DNA of 64,000 nt from the NCBI RefSeq assembly GCF_003589595.1, contig NW_020654810.1:11487661-11551660 (forward strand), written 5' to 3'. This DNA comes from Hyposmocoma kahamanoa. Taxonomy: Eukaryota > Arthropoda > Insecta > Lepidoptera > Cosmopterigidae. The notes below the pieces were generated by a model. The model worked only from the letters and a program-made list of their open reading frames with translations, made no database searches and had not been told where the DNA came from. Shown in pieces: positions 28,814 to 41,330 of this stretch. Each line of letters begins with the position of its first letter. Positions within the stretch are counted from its first letter, which is position 1. The position numbers and the translations under genes were made by a program.

Positions 28814-31800
28814 CTGGAATCAAAAAAGATAATTCATTCAAATAAACCTTAACCTTCCGAGAGATTGGTTGTACAGTGAAATTTCTGTATAAATAATCTT
28901 CTACTGAAAAATTATCTACAAGCGTATAATACCCGAATATAGTTCAACATTTCAATATTGTATTACCTAATTAAGTGTGTATGTAAATAAATATGTACCT
29001 GAAAATATAACAATAGCAGTTACTAGTGCATACTGAACGTTGTCCATGGTCAAAGAGTGCATGCAGCGGCAGAAGTGCAGCAAGTCTTCGATGACATAAT
29101 CCATGCCCGCCTTGCGGTAGTTGTCGCGGGTGTATGCCTGATTGTTTGCGAACAGCACACTGTCCGTTTGTACGTCATACCGCCGAGACACTCGCAGCAT
29201 CATTACTTCACTTGAGCACGCCTGAAAAGTGCGATAAGGGAAATTGTAACAAAAACTTTTCCTTGAAAATGATAGGAAGTAAAAGCAAATTTAAAACCGA
29301 GAGAAAGCTGTATGAGCCTTAACATGCGGCTTGTTTACGGCGCCGGAAACGCGCGTCATCTGCGCGTATACGCGACGCACTGTAGTGAATCGAATCAAAC
29401 GCGTGCTAACATCGCATTGCAAGCAAGAAGCTTATATACTCCACTGGAGTTTACACTTAGAATTTCATGTAGTTGCTTCATTTCAAAAGACTAATTGAAA
29501 TTAACGAACAAAACTAAAATTTAAAAACTATATTTTATCAAAATGCGCGATACATTCGCGCGTCGTCGGCGCGTTTCAGATGTACAAAAAAATGTCCAGA
29601 CATGGAGATTTTCATTTACGTTAAAGATCTACCATGCACGAAACTCTTTGCTACCTTCTTGACGCGGACAGCTAAAGAGTAGAATTTTCCGTGTACGTTA
29701 TGTTCTCCGATAACTAATACCTTCTAGACAAGTATAATCCATCCACGACGACAATGATACTTAACATCACGTTAACTTGTGATCAACTGCTTGCAAAAAC
29801 GTAAGTAACTTAACAGGTCAGCAAAAAAAAGAATTATCACCTTAAGCAGTGTTATTTGATCAGGCTGCGAGATCTTGGAGAAGCCAGGCAGACCCTTGGC
29901 GAATTCCACGATGAGCTGTACTGTGAGGATGGTCATCTCGGTAATTTGACGGAATGGCATGTCTGTCTGCTCGTCAATATTATCATCCTGTTGCCAAGTC
30001 TGAAACGGTCACATACAAGTTATCTAGATAATGAAAAGTACAATTTATATAAAGATTGTTTTTAATTTGGGAGTTAAAAATGTTTATCGCATTTAATCGC
30101 ATTGAGTAAAGATTTACATGAGCTTTGATAACTACTCGTAGTTGCAAAATCTTATTGGGTGAGTGAGATCTTGTTTTATTGTCATAAATTCAAAATGCAT
30201 CCCGTCTCCGACGTGTAGGTTTCATCAAGATGTTCCGTTTCGACAGTTCGTGAAATAAATTGCACATAATTTAAAAAGACAGTCGAGCAAACCTTTTGGT
30301 AGGAATCAAGCCGTGATCTCCTAAGAGTCGAAACTACCTCAGCCCGAATTAAAATTTTGTTCCGTCCTAATACGGTACATTTTAGTTAGGTCGAGCGGCA
30401 GGAACACTGTCTTTATTTCAGAATAATTTTTTTACAAACGACATTCTTTTTTTTTTTCAAAGCCATTGATACAACACTGTCAATGGTATGCGGATTCAAC
30501 CAAAGTCATTTGAGGTTGTATCGAATCTTAAATAGGCGGCTATCACTGTCTGCATAAATATAGACATAACTTGTCTTGTCCCTATAATACAGCTATCATT
30601 CACTTGACACAATTATCTTAATAAGTTTATTTACAGTAAGTAAGTAATGGGTTAAAATCATATACCTGCGTAACCCTTTTAAGGTCCTCCTCGGAGGGCT
30701 GCTCGTATCCGTCTTGGTACCAAACGAGTCTCGCGATCAGGAACTGCTGGTTGGTGGTGAGCGGAGGGATGTTCTTCTGCCGATTCTGTTCCATTAGCTT
30801 ATCCGAGAGGAACCGCGGGACCACTTCGTGCTGCAAACATTCGAGCTTGACGTACGAAACCGTACAATTAATATCTTATTACAGATACTTCATCATTCGG
30901 TCACTGATTTTATTAAGCAGTCGAGAATAGTTAGTTGACTTAAGAAAAATGTTGTGTATGTTTTAACAACAATAAATATCAATCCAAAAAAAATATATGA
31001 TATTGAAACAAGTAGTTGAGTGCTTAGAAGTAGAAGCATTAAACTACTTACAATCCTGGCAGCTTCTGGGGGCGGGGGATCGCATTGCATTATGGGCGGC
31101 ATGTGGTCATCTACTGTCGTCGTGCTGACTGGTAGCTTGTCTTTTTCTCTCTGGGCTTTCTTCTCTTTCCTCTTTATCGCACACTGGGTTTCTGGGACTA
31201 CGCACTCGGGCCTCATGCCCACAGCCAAGCATTTCTTTAACCGGCATTCTTGACATTTCCTCCTCATGTACATGTCCATTTCGCATGCGTGTCCGAATTT
31301 GCATATGTACACTGCATTCTTAGTCACACTCCGCCTGAAGAAACCTGTAAAAAAATTACATATCACTTTAATAACATTCATTTAGTGACTTTTATGTTAT
31401 CTCGGATAGACATAGATAAAAACAAAAGTCAGAATAAGCAGAGTTCGTGAAAATGAATTCGACCGATAAGATAGTGTAGGTGTGACGGTTGCCTGAAAGG
31501 CGACGGTCATTGACAGCTAGCTATAGGCACAGCTGTCGATACCTGTTCTACGATACAAACAACACAGGTTCGGTGTAATTTTGACGAACAAGTTACAAGT
31601 TGAATATGGCTAGAATAAGGTAATATTCAATAATATATGGGGAGAGTGACGTGTGGTTATTGTTAGTGTACGTATGGATGAAGGTTGTCGGTTTGTTGTC
31701 CGATAGGGCTCGAGCAGACGTGGAGTAGACACTCATTGTGACGTTATGTCTCGTGTAGTCGGTTACAAATGCAGGCGGAGATCGTATGAGTCGCGAAAGG

Positions 31801-32253
31801 GCACAATGCGCCAATTCAACGCTGAATTAGTTCGCTCGTGGGCGACGAGCGAGGACTGTCTATCGTCCACCAACTGCCTGCGATGGCAGGCACAATCATA
31901 CGTTCATGAGTGACTTAAATTAGCTGATTACGGTCACACTGACTGTCTTTTCTACAGTTGCATCATAACTTTTACACGTCTAGTCTTGGTGATGAAAAGG
32001 ATTTTACATAACTACAGTATCTGAAGATGAGGAGAAAGAAAAACAAAGGAATTTAAATGTTAAATATGTGATCGAAACAAACCTTTGCAACCTTCACATG
32101 TGAGCGCGTTGTAGTGGTACCCAGAAGCTCTGTCGCCACAAACGAGGCATAGCTCCTCCTGCTGACGCGGAACTGGACCCTTTTTCTGCCGCCGCGCGTC
32201 GCCATCTGTACTGCAGCCATTCACACTCGAAGCTGGTGATAATTCTTCTCGAC
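28521..32253 (-). CDS. EcR: Ecdysone receptor, partial: DNA-binding, hinge and ligand-binding domains
   Basis: Six coding exons join in frame: 32253-32083, 31344-31052, 30830-30666, 29999-29841, 29221-28999 and 28813-28521. They total 1304 nt, about 433 aa, to a TAG stop. All introns are GT-AG. The product is the NR1H1 nuclear receptor that binds 20-hydroxyecdysone as a heterodimer with USP and controls moulting and metamorphosis genes. The two C4 zinc fingers are split by an intron after E-G-C-K, with P-box E-G-C-K-G. The hinge is basic ([10 protein letters not shown]). The ligand-binding domain runs from H-E-V-V-P-R-F to the AF-2 helix (P-F-L-E-E-I-W-D-V). The isoform-specific A/B domain is not in the window by my reading, so the first exon here begins in phase 1 at a CAG acceptor. 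The lepidopteran identity fits the sequence around [13 protein letters not shown]. Confidence 0.96.
28999..29221 (-). CDS. EcR: EcR ligand-binding domain exon
   Basis: A CTTTTCAG acceptor in phase 0 precedes [10 protein letters not shown]. The exon continues through [12 protein letters not shown] and L-L-H-F-C-R, and ends V-I-F-S plus G before GTACAT. Confidence 0.96.
29841..29999 (-). CDS. EcR: EcR ligand-binding domain exon
   Basis: A CCGTTTCAG acceptor in phase 0 precedes [10 protein letters not shown]. The exon then has [14 protein letters not shown], the conserved helix 3 signature region, and G-L-P-G-F-S-K-I. It ends L-L-K before GTGATA. Confidence 0.95.
30666..30830 (-). CDS. EcR: EcR ligand-binding domain exon
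   Basis: A GTTTGCAG acceptor in phase 0 precedes [12 protein letters not shown]. The exon has [18 protein letters not shown] and ends K-R-V-T-Q before GTATAT. Confidence 0.95.
31052..31344 (-). CDS. EcR: EcR exon: second zinc finger and hinge
   Basis: A TTTTTTTACAG acceptor completes the Gly codon of [11 protein letters not shown]. The second finger holds C-K-F-G-H-A-C and C-Q-E-C-R-L-K-K-C. The hinge follows ([13 protein letters not shown]) and the exon ends A-A-R-I before GTAAGT. Confidence 0.96.
32083..32253 (-). CDS. EcR: EcR exon: common region and first zinc finger
   Basis: A TTTGCTTCAG acceptor in phase 1 precedes R-E-E-L-S-P-A-S-S. The first zinc finger is [20 protein letters not shown] and the donor is AAAG|GTTTGT. 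This is the first exon common to the EcR isoforms. Confidence 0.95.
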
Positions 32254-35200
32254 CTGAAGCAAATAACACAAGAACGTGAAATTGTGAACTTACATAACAT
32301 GTCTTCAAACAAACGAAGTTTTCTTTAAATCGCTTATGAAACAAGTTACGTCTATAACAGCACAACAGAGAAACTCCTCGAAGTATATAATAGTCTAAAA
32401 ACTCCATGTCCAGTTGCAGGGACAAAGTTAAAAAAAAAACATTACTTTTAGATAAAAGCAACTGCGCAGTAAATGAGCTTGCGAGTCCGGTGGCCCACCG
32501 GCGCCCGCCGGGTAACGAGAACGTCTAAAATCGGACGCTATAAAATTTGCATACATTTCATGAACCATTTGTCGAGTCGGCAGACGAGTTAAGATCGTTT
32601 ATTTTATGTTTTTACATTCAGTACGAAGCTGTTATGACGAAGAGATGTTTTCGACTACGCGTAAGTGATTTTCGGCAGTAGCTTGAACGTTTCCTGTACA
32701 AACAAAGGTGCTAGTGCGCTCGTCCGCATACTGATGAGACAATGTTGGTTTTGGTATTCGATGCGTATGGGGAGGTTGTTGCGCGATGTGCGATGGAAAT
32801 GTAATCGGCAATCGTCAATAACCCAGTCGGGATTCCATAAAAAGCAAGGAGAGTAGCGGGGAGTTTTATGACTCGTTAGATAGGAATTGGTTGTCTCTTA
32901 GCTAGGCTTAAAAATATTTCACGTTAAATTCTTTGAAGTTAAATATTTTCTTTTAAAATGATACCTATACCAAAACTAAAAGCATTTTTTATAACAGCAA
33001 ACAAATGAACGACAAATAAAGCTAGACGGTGTGAAGGGATCTAAAAGTATTAGCGAGCAAGAGGAGGGTTCATTTAAGCCACTCTTGTCATTAATTTTAT
33101 TTACATTTTATTTTGTACATTAGTCGTCGGCACGGGTCGGTGGCCGGCGGGCGCGGCGAGCACCTGCGTTGCGCAACCTTCCGAAATAGCTGCTGCCAAA
33201 AAACTAGTTCCACGTGGGATCAGAGCCAACTCAGATGCCGTCTCGCCATCACCATTCATCCGTCCATCGTAAGAGGACCCCATCTTTCACAAAAATATTA
33301 AACCCGCTCTTCTTTCTGTCATTTAAATATATTCCTTTTGATTCATCTCGCACTATTAGCTATTCTGGTGATCTCAATTATCAGAAATAGCGTCCAGCGA
33401 GCCGGCGGCCTTGTTTTCTTTTACGGATTGAGTTCTTTATATTATTATCATTATAGTTTGTATTAAAATACAGAAGCAGATTCGTGAACGCGTGTATAAA
33501 TGTAAACTCTATAAAATGCCTCAATAAAGAGGTCAAGTGCGTTGTTTTATCAGCAATGCTATTTGCAGCTGAATGGAACGCCTTACTGCTTGATAAATAT
33601 AAAATGCGACATCTTTTCTTCTACACTGACCTGCGCACGGCGCTGAGACGTGATCGTCACCTTCACATTTGTCTATATTACCTACAAAACTGACATATTA
33701 TAATGTTAAAGTTCATTTAAGTAAATCATGGTCGTTTGCTCAATACTAGCACTTCTCAGCGCCTAAACGGCTGAGGTCGAGTTTCAACACAGCTTTTATC
33801 GACGGCGGCGGCGGGGCGTTGCCACCGAAAACGGTTATCAAAGATTTTACACTGTGGCATATACAAATATAACTTTATATTATTTCATCTGTTATTTAAT
33901 AATGGTGGGCTTATAAATCAATGAAATGTATAAAATAATTGGAGAAAATTATTAAAATAATGATTCTATTTTTGTTACGGGGCTTGCAGCTATTAATTAT
34001 TAGTTATTATTTAATTAAGTATTGTTTGTTTGTCCAAAAACAGTATAATTTAAAAGAAATTAGATAAAAGTAATTATCCTGTAGTAAAGTAATAAAAAGT
34101 TATAGGTAATTGTTGTAATATTAGATTTATGTTATCATGCTTATAAGCATAGCTATAAATGTGTCTATTATTGTAATGACTAAATATGGTACATTATCAA
34201 TAAATTTGTTTAATGGGTTGGTAAGAGAAATTTGATTATGATATAGCTTTCCGTGAAACACCTATCTGTCTTGGTCACCGTCCACTATTACTGCCACTTA
34301 TCAAATCATTGCCCATGAAAAAGAAAGCGCTAATCAAAAGTTGAATGCACGGATGACCGAGTCAGTGTGTTATTACGTCTCAGCTGTTCAGTGTGTTGTG
34401 CTCGCGCTGTGGAAGGTCTAGTTCGTGGCGCCTCGACAAGCTTCGGCCATTGTCGGTTGCGTGAGAGAGAGCCTTGACGCGGAGAGCAACAAGTGGGGCG
34501 CAGGCGCGAGCGCGAGCGTCGTCGACCGGGGGCAGCGTGCGGCCTTGACTCTTGCGCAGCCCCTCTTCCCCCTCTCGCCACGCTCACCGCGCAGCCACAT
34601 TATTTATGATAGCATCAGAACTCGAAGCAAGCTCGCAGTTCTACCAACTAATAATAAACTCGTTTTTCCTCTCACGCGACTTCACTTTTTTTGCAAAGTA
34701 TAATTCTTTTCAAGACGCTGGAATATTAAGCTAACTGCTAAAAAGACAGGAACCAAACACGACTCTACAGAGGACACAAATCACTAAAATGTGCACGAGA
34801 AATCGCATTTAGAATTGTATTTTGAGCTCTAGGTAAAATCTATGTAAAATAATCTTTGAGTAAAAATCAAAGCAACACCCGTGCAGGCAAGTAGGTATAT
34901 AGAGTCGATTAAACAATACACAAAAACTTTCACTGTGACCTCAGCAACAGCCGCGTAATCATTTCGCAGGCGAGCCGCGTAAGCGCAAGTGAAAGTCGCC
35001 CAAAAGTAGGTATTGCACAAGCCCACACTAGGCACACGTAATTGAAATTTGGGGGCGGCGAAAGTACCCAAGCCGCTTAAGGTGTAGCACCATGACATCA
35101 CATTAATCAGGGTTTAAGGAAAACGATCTTGGAATATGGTAATAAGTTAACTTGTGTTATAATGTTTAATGGCGAACGTGTATGCTAGCGTGTAGTAAAC

Positions 35201-37636
35201 TGCAGTGCCATTACAAAATATATTCGCTGACGCGAGTCGGTTTTGTTTGAACCGACGAGCAAAAAGAAAAGTCGTTAAAATCGAGCAGTTTTCCACGACC
35301 ACGCGCATTTGTTAGTACGATACGGTCTGTGCACTGCTCGTAGAAAAAGAGTGCATAAAAAGCGGCATACACGTGATCGATGCATCGACTGGGCGGAGAT
35401 CGGATCACGATGTTACTTTCTACAATACTTTCTAGCAAGAGATGTGGGCCGGAGCCGGCGCAACTAGAGCGATCGGTTTCTCCATGAAATAGAAATCGCA
35501 ATGCGGTGAAAATCGTCGTTTTCACGTCATACGTCGTAGTGGAAAACTCGGCCTAACGCCTACTAAGTATAACAGTAGTCTTGATTCGAAAAAAAAATGA
35601 TAACTATCAAATGTCACATGGTTTTAAAAGAGAATAAAGAATTATTTAAGAATATCAACTAGTAGGTACTTGTGATAACTGCTGTATTTTGTCATGTTAC
35701 AAAAAAAACTCATAAGAACTGTGTTTGAAGAGGAAAGTGATGATAAGGGATCCAAACTCAGCGGACGCACGTGGAAGTGTTTATATCCGGCGGAGGACGT
35801 TAGAGGGCCACACATCCGGGCTAGCATGTGCCGAAAACAATCTATTATATCTATGTTTCCCATACAAACCACGCCTAACGTTTTCAGCGACTGAATCGGT
35901 TAGACAGATTTCCTCTTCATCATCCATAGTAATAAGAAAATGTTATTTTATTGACGTATAGTTCTTCTAAGCGAAAATTTGGAATGGTTTGTTTAGTTTC
36001 ATTAGGCTGTTAAATAATTGAATAATCTCACTAAAATATTGTCAACGGACCACTAAACTTGACAAGTTTTGTTACCAGGCACCACACTCGTATATTAGAA
36101 AGTGGTGTTCAGTTATCACGTACGCATCGGGCGGTGTGTACGGGGACGTAATGGTCGAGGTATCTTGTGTAATGGATATCCAAACCCTGTGGGGGATTGT
36201 TCCATTTATTGACAGAGTGCTGCTTTATGTCAGCCCTCTCTTTCCCATCGCTTTTAATAGGTAAACCACATTTTGTGTCTCTGTCAGTTCCCCAATTTAG
36301 TTAACCGTAGCTTGCACCCACGCTCTGGCGCGCCTTTTCGAGTAAACATAGAATGAGTAAGTAAATAGAAAAGGGAGGGAGATATAATTAGAAAAAATGC
36401 TCTATGGCGTCTGTAATGCATATTTAAACGCTTTGATGGCGAGTCTGTAGTCCACCACCGACTATTTAGAATTTGTACAGTCGGCAAAAGGTAAATTTAT
36501 TGAAAACAAACAATTCTTGATTATAAACAACACAATAAAAACATATCCATATTTCTCCGATAATGTAAGTACATTTCGTCTTTACATTACGTAATATTTA
36601 AACGTAAATGCACCCAAAACACTCTTCAAAAATGCTTGAGACACGTAAACGAAAACAAGGATAACGTTATTTTATTTATTAACCTCATTCTGTAAAATAT
36701 AGAGCCAAATGTAGGCCAAGGCGCATTTTAGATGACGTCAGCCCGTAATCATCTGCCCAGCGGTTATAAAGGGCCAATTAAGAACGGACCACAACTAAGT
36801 CGGTCGATGACTCTTTGTTCCTCAAATAAGGCAATTAATGCTTACCGAGACACTAGGTCGACCAATGCGATTGCATTCGCGAAAACAGACATAATACTAT
36901 TATGCAATATGGATAACTTATTAAAATTATTTGAAAAACGAGAAACAAAACAAATGCAGATTACGTACAAAATTTCATTTCACGTTTACTTGTTTTATAA
37001 CGTAACCTAACATAACAAGATCTAGGTCAATAACACCGATTCTGTAAAGAGCTGAATCAACGGGGAAAATCCGATATAGTCGCAAAGTAGGTCGCCGACG
37101 AGGAAATGTAGCTAAAGCAGCAACTCTGCCGCGACTCAATTGAGTAATACCGCCTTATTGTATTTTAGCTGAATGAGTTGTCTGTCATATTTCGATGTCA
37201 CATATAAAGTTATAGCTGCAAATTTCTCGGTCCCACGCTTTAATAATGTCTATTTAATAAATGAAAGTGTTCCAAGAATGTCTTTTCTATTCCGTTTGTT
37301 GGATTGATTAATGAACAATTTCTTGCGAGAAAGGAGGCAATATATTAGGAGACGTTAAAGCATAGTTGTGGTTTATTGAAATTCAGTTTTGTTTCATGTT
37401 TGTAGTTTAATATGTCGCGTCCGGGACTGAGGTCGGCGACCGGGTATCAGACAGATAAGCCAACGACGAAACGCTTATCGGCCGACAAAGAACGCCTTTG
37501 TTTTCCACTGTTTCGACGCCGTGCAGTCACTGTGATTAAATCAAAACGTAGGTGCGACGATTATCAGAAAATATTTCAAGTTCACATACTTATTGCTTTT
37601 ATTTATTTGTTTTATTTTTCATTTTTTTATAATATC
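32254..37636. other. Upstream EcR intron, repeat-poor part
   Basis: No coding exon and no clear transposon was found. GC-rich patches at 33115-33290 and 34380-34610 stand out and could be regulatory or noncoding exons. The open frames across them show no EcR A/B-domain features. Confidence 0.5.
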
Positions 37637-37925
37637 GAGTGACGGGACGAACGAGTCGTGTGTGCCTGATGGTAAGCTACACGCCTGTCCAAAACAGTTG
37701 CAGTGCCAATCGGAGCTTTAAATCGCAAAAATCGGACGGGCACTGCCACTGCACCTGTCACCCTGAGACATAAGTTGACAAGTCCCATGTGCCTGTAATT
37801 TCAGCAGCACCCTTACCCTCCAGAACCGGATGGTAGTAATGCTAACATTACTGCTGGGCGGCATAAATAGGTAAGGTGGCAGTTCTTCACTGGACGAACT
37901 CTTTCACAACGAGCTCTACTGCAGC
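37637..37925 (+). repeat. SINE-like repeat, family C, full copy
   Basis: It begins GAGTGACGGGACGAACGAG and runs through AACAGTTGCAGTGCCAAT and CACCCTGAGACATAAGTTGA. CAAGTCCCATGTGCCTGTAA follows, and the end is CACTGGACGAACTCTTTCAC. The same order of blocks occurs at 54430-54720. The copies are about 290 bp long and noncoding. Confidence 0.8.
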
Positions 37926-40035
37926 TAAAACATATACATCGATTGAAAAGATATTCTGACTAAGAAAAACCGGATCATTACAAAAAAAAGTAGTGACCAC
38001 GTTGGAACAAGTAGGAATGTTGAACAAACAGAACAATGGGGGAGAATAGAGACGCAGATTTAATGGGGCTCGTGCTTATTCCATCTTGGCACAATATAAA
38101 CATAAATAATGAACAAACTGGTCACACCAGCAGGGCCTCTGCGCCGTGACCAGCTCGGTAACGAGCAAAAACTCTCAAAACGACATCCGACCGAGCGATG
38201 ACGGCGAAAAAACGTACCGTATCAGTATAGCTGCAGAAATTGGCAAGTCATATCGGTAAAGTGCCTTTTTAAGACACAAAGTAATGATGTAAGCAAGTAT
38301 GAGTTACTTCGCTTGCTATAAAAAGAAACGACAATAAAGGTTATTTTACCAGCGAGGTTGCCGGTAATTTGCACGTGAAAACGATGTGACAGAAATAATC
38401 GCCGGTGGCGGAGCATCGCGATCTGTGTCATGGGCTCGGCCCACGAGCTCCGGAAGGTCAACCCGCCCTACACGACACGCCAGACTTGTTTCGTAGATAG
38501 CCGTATAACTATTTATTTCCAGAAGTATTATTAACAAAAAGAATTCATGTTTTTATTTATTTTTTTCACAGCTTTTATAACTCTACTGGTTTACCTACAC
38601 ACACTTTCTCAGACACACACATAACGACACTCAAACATAGCATACACCATACACAAACAACCGTAAACCATTAAATTGACTAAGTTTTTAATTTTTCACT
38701 ACCTATAACAGTTCAAAATACAATTAAGGAACGAATTTGTACCATCAAGATCTGATATTCTTAGATACAGGACACTCTTAGTTTAGGCTCCAGTTTCTCA
38801 CAAAGATTAATGTTTTAGAACTAATGTTAGTACTTATTGATTGTGAAGGAAATAAACAATTATTTTTAACATTTTTAATAACAACTATAACCTGCATATC
38901 TTGATGAATAACAATGTCAACGAGCATGTCATCTCAATCTAGAGATTCTAGATCTCATCGCAACCTAATCAATTCTATCTCAAATTTTAATAAATGTTTA
39001 ATGGGAATTCACCTAAATACACCCAGTATAAAAATTCAGTTCAGCAATGAATGTGTTTTTTTTTTATCATTACCCTTTTCAGCCGGGATACCCTGTGAAA
39101 GGTCTGAGCACACGATGGTACGGGTAATAATAATCGGCTGTGTCAGTTTGATGGATGGCCGAGCGATGACGAACTGTGTCTGTACGAAACTACCCCATTA
39201 CTCAACACTCGCAGCTCGCTTTCATTCATACAGCCCCTTAGTGCCGAAAGCAAAAACTTCAACCAAAAGCCTGCTAATCGCTTTCATGATAAGCGATTAA
39301 ACTCTGAAGCTGAACCGGCTATAAAACCTGTAAAGAGACCTAAACTTTAGGCATATTTGAGCGCCTATTATATAATTGCAGTATTTAAAGTATTTTCTGT
39401 GGATCCCTATCTGGCTCGTAATCCACCTCGCCTTTATTTTCCAAAGGTTCTTCTAACTTAATTTACTATCAGTCAGAGAAAATCTCGAAGTGGCAAAATC
39501 CAATTGGAGACAGACCAATTCGATTTCTTCGGTCGTTAGGTCAAATAGGGTTCACTTACACCGATAAGGTCAAAATCAATTTGAAATTTCGGTTAGTTTA
39601 TTTCTCGCAGCTGTTGTTTTCCCAATTGTACTTTAAGTAGATGCCACGGTTTTTCCATCAAGTCCGTCCATGACCTCTACTTAACGTCGGCCGAGGTCAA
39701 AAACCAAAGCGGTGTAGTAAAGCGGTAGGAAGTATACCTCGTTTTTGACCATTAGAAATAGCCTGAAAGAGGTTTTTTATCGAGCACAATATATCACGGA
39801 AATGTAGACTATTCGATAACTGCCAAAATATTTACTTTTTGGCAGTTATCGTTGCATTTGCATTTCAATCTTATTAATACGGTAATGACAAACTGATAAT
39901 TTTACATTTATTTACTTAAATTATTAAATAATAAGGCATTTAATTTAGTAATTTATTTATTATATTTGTAATAATTCATATAAACGTTGCACAATAAAGT
40001 ACCCGAAGAAGCAGAGGGTAGTAAACAAATGGAAC
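37926..40035. other. EcR intron stretch, nothing firm recognised
   Basis: A 128-codon open frame at 38914-39300 has no recognisable domain and lacks codon or homology support. A CA-rich patch lies near 38600. Confidence 0.5.
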
Positions 40036-40540
40036 GTTTTAGTGCGACAATACACGTCCGTTTTTTCCATCCGATAGTCTGATCCGACTACCGGAAGGCG
40101 CTCGTACCATATAATTGTATGAACACTCAATACGATATAATACGTGGCGTCCGAGTCGGAAATAGCGTCCGATTTTATTACCGATCCGATTGTCTGAAGG
40201 CGCTGTCTATACTTTTGCGGGGATACGAAATACACGCCCGATTCTTCCCTCCGATTTGCAGCGTTACCAATGCAAATTATTCAAAATCCCCAAAAATCAA
40301 GGTTATAAATTTGGGGAGAGCAAAGTTCATATTTCCCACACGCAATAATATTTATTCATTCTCAGTATTTATTATAAAGATATTATTATTGTTATGCTTA
40401 AAAATATATCAAATAATTAAGAAAGTCAAAATGTGCCCATCTATTACATATACGTTATGCTACAATTAGAAATAAACTTAACAGGTTGAATTAAGTTTAA
40501 ACCTTAATATTTAAGCTTGACGAGTGGCAAGTTGTGGCAT

Positions 40541-40742
40541 TAAGGTCTATCCATACATATCCGGTGCCCGGGACGTGGACGGGCCATGCTCCGTCAGGGG
40601 TTCAAAAAAATATCGTTGCGTTTATTTTGTATGAACTCGTTCACATGTCCGTGTCCGGGCCGACGCCGGGACGGGCCCGCAGTTCATACAAACTAGCACG
40701 CCCCGTCCACCTCCCGGGCACGGCCCTGATGTGTGTGGATAA
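40541..40742. mobile_element. Short inverted-repeat (MITE-like) element, GC-rich
   Basis: The left arm TATCCATACATATCCGGTGC continues into CCGGGACGTGGACGGG. It pairs with the right arm CCCGTCCACCTCCCGGGCAC, which continues into GGCCCTGATGTGTGTGGATA. Arms are about 40-45 bp with a few mismatches, and the whole is about 200 bp. It is nested in the larger inverted-repeat structure. Confidence 0.75.
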
Positions 40743-40852
40743 TCCTTTAAAATACCTAGTGCTCGACTTCGTTCGGCAACAGCTGTATTCTTTTTTCACA
40801 CCGGGGAAACAGGAAAAACGAGGAAGGGTCGCGCGCTCAACACGCACCGACT

Positions 40853-40871
40853 GATCATCATCATCATCATC
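40853..40871. repeat. (ATC)n microsatellite
   Basis: A short ATC run, of a kind often found at the tails of lepidopteran RTE-type repeats. Confidence 0.8.
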
Positions 40872-41330
40872 CTATTTAAGAGCCAGGCTCTTGACGGTGA
40901 CTGATAATAGTAGTAATTTTACAATTTAAGACAAAGTTATTCTAATCCTACTGGATAATTTTATACATATAAGCGGTTTGTGATTCTATATAAATGTTGC
41001 TATATAAGCGGCGCATGAGCGATGTTGAAAAAAATATCAATATCGTTCATAAACAAACAAAATATAGTGGTTTTATAAGTGACCATCAATGTAACAAAAA
41101 TATGATAAAATTCTAGAATGCGAGGGCATTTTCCCCATATAGAGTAGTTGTGTTCAAATTACCTGTATTTGGGGAATTCCCCATAAATTGGCAACACTGC
41201 AGTTAGTTCCGAAAATTCTGACGAAAGAATCGAACGCCTATCGGACGTGTATTGAGTGAATCCGATCCGATCGGAGTCGGATCCGACCATCATACATGAA
41301 ATCGGACGTGTATTACCGCACTTAAACGTA

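Larger units (their letters stand above)
40036..41330. mobile_element. Composite inverted-repeat element with ends AATACACGTCCG
   Basis: AATACACGTCCG near 40050 returns as CGGACGTGTATT near 41310, and both are followed inward by TCCGA/TCGGATCCGAC-rich stretches. Shorter copies of the same units occur at 40140-40250. A GC-rich hairpin element (40541-40742) lies inside. No transposase was seen, so this would be non-autonomous. Confidence 0.5.

Noticed and set aside
34330..34703. GC-rich frames as a possible EcR A/B exon
   Set aside because: None of the translations resembles an EcR A/B domain, and no frame reaches a donor matching the phase-1 acceptor at 32253.
38914..39300. 128-codon plus-strand frame in the EcR intron
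   Set aside because: It shows no recognisable domain, is low in complexity of signal, and has no splice or promoter context. Probably chance.
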